Assembly (NCBI GenBank): GCA_001599915.1
Contig: BCIG01000007.1
Span: 767,712 to 831,711 of the forward strand
Direction of reading: 5' to 3'
Source: Symbiotaphrina buchneri
Taxonomy: Eukaryota > Ascomycota > Symbiotaphrinales > Symbiotaphrinaceae
Length of the DNA: 64,000 nucleotides
Shown: positions 56,814-64,000 of the stretch, piece after piece
Layout of the letters: every line of letters begins with the position of its first letter
Position numbering within the stretch: position 1 is the stretch's first letter
Position numbers and translations under genes: made by a program
The notes under the pieces: generated by a model
Databases searched by the model: none
What the model was told of the DNA's origin: nothing
What the model saw: only the letters and a program-made list of their open reading frames with translations

Positions 56814-58076
56814 TTACACAGTGAATGCCTTCCTGATCGCTTCACAAGTATCCTTGACATACTCCTTTGCCTTGTCCAGCTGTCCATCCCAGTGCCCGAA
56901 CGGATGACAGACACCTTTGTACATCTTGTACGTGCTCGGCGTACCAGCCTTCTTCAACGCCTCATGGTAGACTTCCGCCTCCGAGCGAAGCACGTCAAAC
57001 TCGGCGGTATGAATGGAAGCAGGCGCCAAGTTGGCGTGGGAAGAAGCAAGAAGGGGCGATGCGAGCCAGGAGTTTGCGTTTTCCTTGCGTTTCTCTACCG
57101 CCAATATCAGTCTAACTTGTCTAGAAAGGGCTTGAGTAACATGAACTTACCAGGATCTGTTCCCAGCCAGAGATTCGCAAACCAACGCATTCGCTGGAGT
57201 GGTAAACAGGGGGCATACTCGCACGTCCTGTACGTCGCATACGGACAGTCCGGGCTCGCACTCCCCTCGATCGGCGTCCAGCGTGAATCAACAGCCGGCA
57301 CGATCAGAAGCTGCAGTTTGAGCGGCGGCATCTCCGGGTCATCCCTTGCCAGGATCGCCAGCACGGCGGCGAGATGTCCACCGGCCGATAAGCCTCCGAT
57401 CGAGACCCTTGAAGGATCGATACCGAGCTTATCGGCGTTGGCGAAGACCCATTTCAGCGCTGCCCACGAGTCCCAGATCTGCACGGGGAACGGGTACTCG
57501 GGGGCCAGGCGGTAGTCAACGTTCACGATGATGCAGCCGATGTTCTGGCATGCTTGCCGGCACCAGGACTCATCGGATTTGAGAGAGCCGATCACCCAGC
57601 CGCCTGGACGATGGGGTCAGTATGTTTGCTATAATTGAACAGTGGGATTGTGAATAAAGGGAGATCTGACCGCCGTGGTAATCGACATGCGCGGGGAGTT
57701 TCCCGTCTTTAGTCTTCAACCCGCCTTTCTCAATGGCATCTTCGGTTGGTACGAATACTTGGACATCGATCTCGCCGGCGGGATCGGCGACAGGGACTTT
57801 ATAGATCTTTACGCTGCCGACCTCGGGATACGGGCCGTGTGCGATGGGGAATGTGTACTTGGGGGTGTTGCGGCGATATTCCTCGATGGTCACTTGGTCT
57901 GCCCTCGTGTGTGGTGCTGAATACGGTCAGATAAAAGCGGCGGAGATCAGGAAAGCTGGAAGCTCACCTTGGTACTTTGTGTAGATCTCCACAAACTGCG
58001 GGTCGAGCTTGGGAATGAACTCGGGCAGGATGGGATTGATCAGATCAGTCTCTGCGGCTGTAGTTTCGGCAGACAT
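56814..58076 (-). CDS. Alpha/beta hydrolase, hormone-sensitive-lipase family
   Basis: Four exons (58076-57968, 57916-57671, 57603-57151, 57094-56814) close to 362 residues. The oxyanion motif HGGGWVIGS, nucleophile GLSAGGHLA, Asp in EFDVLRSEAEVY and His in GVCHPFGHWDG make a complete HSL-type catalytic set. These enzymes hydrolyse short-chain esters or lactones. No signal peptide, so likely cytosolic. It is divergent from the MFS transporter, which suggests uptake followed by hydrolysis of a common substrate (inferred). The last 20 codons and 3' flank have a diverged copy at 55.4-55.6 kb. Confidence 0.93.
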
Positions 58077-58750
58077 CTTGAAAGCACGGCAGTCACCAGT
58101 GATCTCTCGGGATTCTCAATCACACCACTGTATTCACCCGGTGGCAATCTGCTGCTTTCAGTCACCGTCTGTCGCAAGAGAGCAAAGATATCGTGAATCG
58201 GAAAATTGCGATGATATACCAGGCGGTCTCGGATCCTTTTGTTCCTCGGGCCCGATCCTCAATAATAACCCCGAGACGTCCTCTGCATCCTCCCTTATCC
58301 AGTACTCCGTGGCTGTAGCGTCCCCACCCCTCACTTCACCCCACGCTACGTTGCGAAGAATATCGCAGTGGCTGCGGTCATTCCCGCTCGGCCAAGGTCT
58401 GGGCAGCGTCTTTTCCGATAACACCTTCCTAGACATGGCAAGGAGCTGCAAGGATCGGCACGCATGATCGTCGGGAACGGGTCCTATCTTGAACGCTGTT
58501 ATCGAATGACATCCCTGCCTGGTGTGAGTGATAAGACATGAGGTTACAGGGGGTCGGGCAGCCCCGACGGCCGAGTAGAAGTAGGACGGGAATGCCACCT
58601 GGGATCCTCGTTTCCTTCGAGATCAGGCCAGCCAATTTTCTACAGTAGAGGAACCCGGGACCGCTGGCGTTTATAGAAGAACAGCATTGAGTACTGTTCA
58701 AAGAGACACTCTCATCGGTTGACTCTCGAGAACTATACGGTGTTGTGAAA
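58077..58750. promoter_or_regulatory. Divergent promoter of hydrolase and MFS transporter
   Basis: 674 bp between two start codons. No specific site can be named; co-regulation is suggested by layout only. Confidence 0.45.
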
Positions 58751-60464
58751 ATGGATCCCATCGACCGGAAATCCACCATTCCCGACTCCGACCCGGAGAA
58801 GACTGAGGTCGGTGTGGGTGAAGTCGAGGCCTATGTTGTCGATCCCAAGCTGGAGAAGAAGTTGCTGTGGAAGCTGGATATCCACGTATTGCCCATGGTC
58901 GCGCTGATGTACCTGTTCAAGTGAGTATCACCCGCATCTTCGCCTTTACCCGCCCACACACCGCACCCTCCTCCACGACAACCGCATCACAGATATTGCC
59001 AGATATACTGACGACGATGTAGCTCGATCGACAAGTCAAACTTGGGTAACGCAAAGACCGATGGCCTTGAGACGGATCTTCATTTCACCGGCAATCAATA
59101 CAACATTTTGCTGTCTATCTTCTATGTGCCCTTCGTCCTCACAGGGCCGCCAATGAACATGCTCACGAAGAAGTTGGGCGCCAAATTCGTGCTTCCCAGC
59201 GCTATGCTTATCTTTGGCGGTATGGCCATGATCAGTGCCGGCTGCAAGAACTTCGGCGGCATTGTCACTACTCGATGGTTCCTAGGGGTGCGTGATAAAT
59301 CTCCTGTGCATCACGTGATAATGCCTTCCTCGCGGCTAACGACATGAATTAGATGGCCGAGTCCGGCTTCTATCCCGGTGTCATCTATTACCTGACTACC
59401 TTCTATAAGAGATCAGAGCTAGCTGGAAGACTGAGCATTTACTACGCCGCTAGCGAGATTGCCGGAGCCTTCACGGGGTTGATCGCGTACGGCGTGTTCC
59501 AGATCAAGGATGGATTGAAAGGATGGCAGTACCTGTTTCTGATTGAGGGTGAGCTTCATCAAACCCCGTCCCAGCAATGACAATCCCTTCCTAACACATT
59601 TTAGGCTCCCTCACCGTGGCAGCGGGCCTCCTCGCCATCGTCATCCTGCCCAAGTCCTCCGCCCAAGCATACTTCCTCACCCCCGAGGAGAAGCGCCTAG
59701 CCTACCACCGGATGGCGACAGACTCTTCCACCGAAGTCGACGCACCCTTCAGCTTCCGGCGTGCGATTACCGTCTTCAAGCAAGACCGCTTGTGGCCATT
59801 CTACATGATCATCGGGTTCTGCGTCGGGGTGCCCCTATTCAGCGTGTCCAACTTCCTACCAGAGATCGTGGCACGCCTCAAGTTCAACACGGTCAAGACG
59901 AACCTGTACACTGTGGCACCAAATATTGTAGGCAGCTGTTTCTTATTGGTCGTGGCCTTCAGCAGCGATTACACGCGGGACCGGTCCCTGCACCTCGCGA
60001 CGTGCCTCGCCATCACCTGCATCGGCTTCATCGTGCTGGCGGCCGTCGACGTATCGAAGCACGTCGCGGTTGGCTATTTCTGCTGCTTCCTGCTTTGCTG
60101 CGGCGGCTTCATCACGTCGCCGCTGTTGTCGACGTGGTACAACAACAACACGCCCGACGAGAACCAGCGCGCCATCCTGACCCCCGTCCTCATCGCCAGC
60201 GCTAATGCAATGGGCCTCGTCAGCTCAAACATCTTCCTCAACAAGGATGCCCCTAAGTATACCATGGCGAGTGTTATTAGTGCGGCGTTTGGTGCTGTTG
60301 GTGTGCTCGTTACTCTTGGTGTGGGGTTGTATATGCGTATGGATAACCGCCGCCGTGACCGCGAGCAGGGAGTCAGGCTTCGTGCGGGAGATGTACCGAC
60401 TGCGGAGCTTAAGGATGGTCAGAAGGATCCGAAATGGCGCTGGATGGGCGGTGTTTTCTCCTGA
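58751..60464 (+). CDS. MFS transporter, anion:cation symporter (allantoate/TNA1-like) family
   Basis: Four exons (58751-58920, 59023-59287, 59353-59548, 59605-60464) close to 496 residues. The N-terminal cytosolic segment leads into LDIHVLPMVALMYLFNSIDKSNLGNAK, the hallmark of the fungal ACS family (TNA1, DAL5). Twelve hydrophobic helices can be placed, with GFYPGVIYYLTTFYKRSE between TM4 and TM5 and a long central loop. Family members import organic anions such as nicotinate, allantoate or pantothenate at the plasma membrane. It is divergent from the hydrolase gene. Confidence 0.93.
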
Positions 60465-61135
60465 GCGGATATCAAGTTGGGGAAGGGAGGCAAGGACGGT
60501 GCTGATCTTCATCGATCGGATAGAGCTGTATCCCCACATGGACCGGTACAGAGATTGGGAATTAGAGCACAAGACTATCTACGCTATATAGAGACCGGAA
60601 ATTATAGTGTCGATCCAATCGTGTTGGCTTGATACGTGAAAGTAGTTCGGGCTGAAATACACGTCACATTCTTGTAAGGTTTCCACCGTACGGGGCCAGT
60701 CAAACATCTCCTTAAAAGTCTTCTTTTCCTGTGGTGAAAGCACAGTATGACCAAGCAGTATGTCAAAATAACCGCGACGCCAGCGATCTATCTATACTTT
60801 GAGACCGGGGTCTGTGCATTTGTTGCCTGTAGGTGGTGAATTCCGTTCTCGAGCTCAACTTCTCAATAGTCGATTTCCCACGCGGTACACAGTATCTACA
60901 TTAATTACCTTATTGAACGATTACAACAGCAGAACATCAGCATAGGACTGCAAATACAGTCTCAGTTGTCTGAAATTTGTCGTGGAGCCAAAATTGGCCG
61001 TGGAATCTGGCTGGCCCCCCTGAGGGACATGGGCCCTTGCTCCTAGCGCACCTCGCTCTCGCACGCGCCTCTACGCGTCTCCCAGAGCATCAACACGCCA
61101 ACCCAGCACTGCGCAGCTCAGCAGCCACCAGCGCA
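60465..61135. other. Intergenic
   Basis: 671 bp. ACCGGAAATTATAG near 60593 loosely resembles the CAGGCCCGGAAGTTATATAG sequence at 54936. No supported gene. Confidence 0.5.
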
Positions 61136-62146
61136 ATGTCAAAATCATACGTATCTCCGAATCCATTTACTATCGCCGCCGGGCTTGCGCGTCCCATACC
61201 ACTCTACTCTCCCTGGGAACTCCCTACACCAACTGCCACCGCAGCGGAAGTACCCTCAGCTGACGCGACTACCGGGCCTCGCCTGGCACCTACACCAGAC
61301 ACCAAGTGGGTATGGAAATATGCCTGTCAGAAAACCGGAGACCAGGACCGCTTTGATGATCTTCGCGTGCCCTACCTGCTGGGGAAGAACTGGCGCTGCC
61401 AGTTCTGCGAGCAAAGCTACGCGCCCGACACGGACACGGTGGAGATGGCAGAGCACTTGCGCGAGCACCAACTCGTGCGCCATTTTGAAATGCTGAATTA
61501 CGATAGATTGGACAAGGCGCTCGCGGCGCGGAAGAGAGCCAGAGAAATCGATGAAGCGGAGCAAGAGGCTGCGGCCAAGCGGGCGAACAAGAAGCGTGCT
61601 GTAGCAGCGAATCCCAGAGATCCAGCGCGATGGGGTCCCAAGGACCTACACACCGTCGAAGCCGAGGAAATAGCGCGCGCCGTGTACCCCGGCGTCAGCT
61701 GGCGCCGGATTCCCAGCCCGCATGCGCATCGCGGCGTGCTGGACGAGGGCGGGGTGCGGCTGCAGCTGGCGATTATGGTGCTGGGCGGTGCACACAGTAA
61801 CATGCGGCCAGACGTTGGGGAGAGTCACTTCATGGAGTTTATGTTGCTGCTGAACCCCGATCTGAAGCATTTCTTTCCGATACCGAAGAAGGTGCTGATG
61901 CAGGATATGCGGAAGGTGGTGGAGTGGTGCTTGGAGCATGGGATCGAGACGGTCGGGAAAAGGGATTTGCAGAAGGTGAGGAGGGAGTGCAGGTACTGGC
62001 TGGGGTGGGAGTTGGGAGTGTGGAAGTGGGACGCTGAAGGCGTGTTGAATGAGGCCGAATTTGCAAGGTTCCTTAGAGGTGGTGAGGGTCGGTTGACTGA
62101 GGAGGAGGTTGATGCGCTCTTTGACGAGAAGGACTGGTTAGCCTAG
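61136..62146 (+). CDS. Uncharacterised protein with C2H2-like zinc finger
   Basis: The protein has 336 residues from the Met at 61136 (MSKSYVSPNPF). An upstream open stretch from 60977 has no matching character, so it was not used. Residues ~85-125 hold WRCQFCEQSYAP and HLREHQLVRH, a C-x2-C with downstream His residues that could bind zinc like a BED or C2H2 finger. A basic, helical linker (ARKRAREIDEAEQEAAAKRANKKR) may be a nuclear signal. The C-terminal half is helical with an EF-hand-like acidic end (EGVLNEAEFARFL). Nuclear DNA-binding role possible. It is convergent with the next gene. Confidence 0.8.
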   Translation: MSKSYVSPNPFTIAAGLARPIPLYSPWELPTPTATAAEVPSADATTGPRLAPTPDTKWVWKYACQKTGDQDRFDDLRVPYLLGKNWRCQFCEQSYAPDTDTVEMAEHLREHQLVRHFEMLNYDRLDKALAARKRAREIDEAEQEAAAKRANKKRAVAANPRDPARWGPKDLHTVEAEEIARAVYPGVSWRRIPSPHAHRGVLDEGGVRLQLAIMVLGGAHSNMRPDVGESHFMEFMLLLNPDLKHFFPIPKKVLMQDMRKVVEWCLEHGIETVGKRDLQKVRRECRYWLGWELGVWKWDAEGVLNEAEFARFLRGGEGRLTEEEVDALFDEKDWLA

Positions 62147-62260
62147 TATGGGACTTATCACCGCCTTGGGATACCCTTGCTCTTTTTTCCTTGGTGCTTT
62201 AATATCAGTTGAGACTTTCCTTACAAGATACAGTACATCCTCGCGGCTCCACTCTCAATC

Positions 62261-62842
62261 TCAGCGGCCAAGAATCCACCACTGGCATCGCCCCGTCTTC
62301 TTACCCGTCTCCTCCTCTCCTCCCCGGCGCTTATCATCTCCAGGACCATGCACCTTCCGCAAATCCAGCTTCTCGTCCCCAAAAGCCCTCCTCAACTGCA
62401 GAACCACAACCTTCCTTCGAAACGCACGAACATACTCCTCGAACTCCTCCTGCTCCCCCGTCTGAGCCGAGTCACCATACCCAAAAGCATGCGCATATTC
62501 CAACAACCGATTCGGCTCGTCTTCGCCTTTTGCGATCTGGAACCTCCAGCACACGGGTGGATCTGGTGCGTCGTTGTCGTCGTCTGCGAAGAAGACGTCT
62601 AGGTCGTACGTTTTCCGGCGTTCGGATTTGGCACTGGGGTGGGTATATGTGGCATGAACAGTGTGTTTTGCGTCTGAGGTGCGTTTGTGCATGCTCGCGA
62701 CGTGCAGGAGCGCTGTGCCTTGAGGAGTTTTTGGGGGATTTCGCGCGGTGGAGAGGAGGCCGAGAGGCAGGTGGTGGGTGCGAGGTGTGGGAGCCCGAAG
62801 AAGGATGGGAGTGAGGCGCTTGGAGATGAGGAAGAGGGACAT
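62261..62842 (-). CDS. Uncharacterised protein, 193 aa
   Basis: I do not recognise this protein. From the Met at 62842 (MSLFLISKRLTPILLRAPTPR) the N-terminus is basic and amphipathic, like a mitochondrial presequence. An acidic cluster (DVFFADDDNDAPDPP) and a charged helical segment (EEFEEYVRAFRRKVVVLQLRRAFGDEKLDLRK) follow. The open frame extends to 63067, but the extra 75 residues are low-complexity and unlikely. No intron or damage seen. Confidence 0.65.
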   Translation of the reverse strand: MSLFLISKRLTPILLRAPTPRTHHLPLGLLSTARNPPKTPQGTALLHVASMHKRTSDAKHTVHATYTHPSAKSERRKTYDLDVFFADDDNDAPDPPVCWRFQIAKGEDEPNRLLEYAHAFGYGDSAQTGEQEEFEEYVRAFRRKVVVLQLRRAFGDEKLDLRKVHGPGDDKRRGGEEETGKKTGRCQWWILGR

Positions 62843-63344
62843 GGTTTCTTCGACCAGGAGATGGGTGGTTGACTGGAAGGAATGTTCTCCGAGAGTCCGG
62901 GCCTCTGAGGGTTCGGCGATCAGCACTGGGAACAAGGGTAAGAGTGCAGAAGTAGATGTATGGGAACATGAATGGACCCTGATAAGACGAAGAAATAGAC
63001 GGGAAAGCAGGAGCATTCGAGGATGGAAGTCCATACTGGCTTGCTGGCAGGTAGAAGTAGGAGACAAAGAATTCTGGATTAAGCTAATGCTGGAATGCGG
63101 TGTGCATGGTACGAGGTAAGGTCCAGATAAGCTTCTGTATCATTGAGCTGCATGTCTCAGATGTAGCTACTGTCGTCCCATCCAACTGAGAAGGTTTTCT
63201 GACCAGCCTGCGCACGGCCCAGCGACGCATGATGATGGAGTATCGACGTCCCTCGCCTTCATGTACCAAATTTTGCAGACCAAGTCAAGTATCCCATTTT
63301 TCTCAGGCCATGTTATCATATGCCCCGGCCTCTTTATCCCCTGT
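62843..63344. other. Intergenic, subtelomeric
   Basis: 502 bp between two co-oriented minus-strand genes. No repeat or gene supported. Confidence 0.55.
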
Positions 63345-63905
63345 TCACTCCACGACCGCCAGCTGGCTTCTGACAGGGACATTCGTCTGCCGGCCCGGCT
63401 GCGGGAATCCCTTGACATTCACCCCCTTCCTAAACAGCAAACAATGGGTACTCCCTCCAAAATGGAACATACCAATCTGATCTCCCTTCTTCACACGCTG
63501 GCCCTCCTTGACCGTAATCTCACACGTCGACACCTCCGCCATTCCCACACCTAAGAACGCCAGCAATCCAATCGCAGGCTCATCCGCCTCGAAGAAAATG
63601 ACCGCCCGCGTCGCCGTCGACGTGATATATCCCTGACCCGTCGCCTCGCCAGCCATATCAATCGCGTGCGCATCCGGGTCGCCCAGGCCCTCGAACAGCG
63701 GCTCGCTGTAGTACGTGCCGTCGACGACGTACGCTTTCACGACGCGGCCGCTGACAGGCGCGTGCCAGCGGTGGTAGCTCAGCGCCGACAGGAACGCCTG
63801 GTAGACGGTGCCGCCGACGAAGTGCGTGTGCAGCGGGTCCTGGGCGAGCATGTCCCGCACGCTGTACGGTTGGCCCTTGACCCAGAAGTGGTCCCGTTCT
63901 TTGAC
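63345..63905 (-). CDS. Phosphatidylserine decarboxylase family, truncated by the telomere
   Basis: Only the C-terminal ~187 codons remain. The frame is open from the telomere junction (VKERDHFWVKGQPYSVRDM onward) to a stop at 63345. The family is clear: YHRWHAPVSGRVV, GEATGQGYITSTATRAVIF, EGQRVKKGDQIGMFHFGGST. The GGST (about 63447-63458) is the LGST-type site where the proenzyme self-cleaves to form the pyruvoyl group. Beyond the junction the telomeric repeat reads TAA in frame, and no Met is available upstream, so the gene has no start. Members decarboxylate phosphatidylserine or related amino-acid substrates; this remnant cannot be made normally. Confidence 0.9.
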   Translation of the reverse strand, partial: VKERDHFWVKGQPYSVRDMLAQDPLHTHFVGGTVYQAFLSALSYHRWHAPVSGRVVKAYVVDGTYYSEPLFEGLGDPDAHAIDMAGEATGQGYITSTATRAVIFFEADEPAIGLLAFLGVGMAEVSTCEITVKEGQRVKKGDQIGMFHFGGSTHCLLFRKGVNVKGFPQPGRQTNVPVRSQLAVVE

Positions 63906-64000
63906 GGGTTAGGGTTAGGGTTAGGGTTAGGGTTAGGGTTAGGGTTAGGGTTAGGGTTAGGGTTAGGGTTAGGGTTAGGGTTAGGGTTAGGGTTAGGGTT
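63906..64000 (+). repeat. Telomere, (TTAGGG)n
   Basis: About 16 perfect TTAGGG units run to the last base with the G-rich strand pointing outward, as expected at a right chromosome end. The junction with unique DNA is at GACGGG, which shares GGG with the repeat. Confidence 0.99.

Noticed and set aside
1-64000. CRISPR arrays, rRNA, phage or bacterial insertion sequences
   Set aside because: No regularly spaced repeats, rRNA core motifs or bacterial-type transposases were seen; the window is eukaryotic throughout.

Overview
The window is the right-hand end of a chromosome of a filamentous ascomycete (Pezizomycotina). The evidence is a terminal run of TTAGGG repeats, compact genes with many 40-75 bp GT-AG introns, a Zn(II)2Cys6 regulator, an NDT80-type regulator, a GH47 mannosidase, and repeat copies carrying the C-to-T/G-to-A changes typical of repeat-induced point mutation (RIP). 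The genus cannot be fixed from sequence alone; an Aspergillus-like relative is a reasonable guess. All exon models here were built by eye from splice consensus, reading-frame closure and protein-family alignment.

Layout. 0-12 kb: a zinc alcohol dehydrogenase, an unknown small protein, an acidic nucleolar RRM-like protein, a two-TM membrane protein and an NDT80-fold regulator behind a 2.9 kb gene-free stretch. 12-17 kb: head-to-head choline oxidase and betaine aldehyde dehydrogenase (choline to glycine betaine). 17-23 kb: two uncharacterised proteins and a D-2-hydroxyacid dehydrogenase. 23-33 kb: a broken phytanoyl-CoA-dioxygenase-like gene, a Zn2Cys6 regulator, an old-yellow-enzyme-type oxidoreductase, a copper amine oxidase with a late frameshift, and a decayed helical-protein gene. 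33-41 kb: a DUR3-type transporter divergent from a LamB/YcsF (PxpA) protein, a secreted GH47 alpha-mannosidase and an intact PhyH-family dioxygenase. 42-49 kb: an AT-rich relic island, a flavin monooxygenase, an unknown gene, and two RIP-marked copies of sequence from 21-22 kb. 49-56 kb: a small secreted protein, then a minus-strand block of uncharacterised genes around the N-terminal half of a superfamily 1 helicase. 56-64 kb: an HSL-type hydrolase divergent from an MFS transporter, two unknown proteins, and a phosphatidylserine decarboxylase gene cut off by the telomere.

Several neighbours suggest scavenging of small nitrogen compounds: choline oxidase with BADH, amine oxidase with OYE, and the urea-type transporter with the 5-oxoprolinase-type protein. 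Two of the divergent promoters hold clusters of HGATAR sites. No polyketide or peptide synthetase backbone is present, so this is not an ordinary secondary-metabolite cluster.

The most unusual parts are the block at 50.1-56.3 kb, whose outermost genes share a repeated upstream element found nowhere else in the window, the RIP-marked copies at 46-49 kb, and the telomere seated inside a coding sequence. Several single-base frameshifts lie in homopolymers, so assembly error must be excluded before calling those genes dead.
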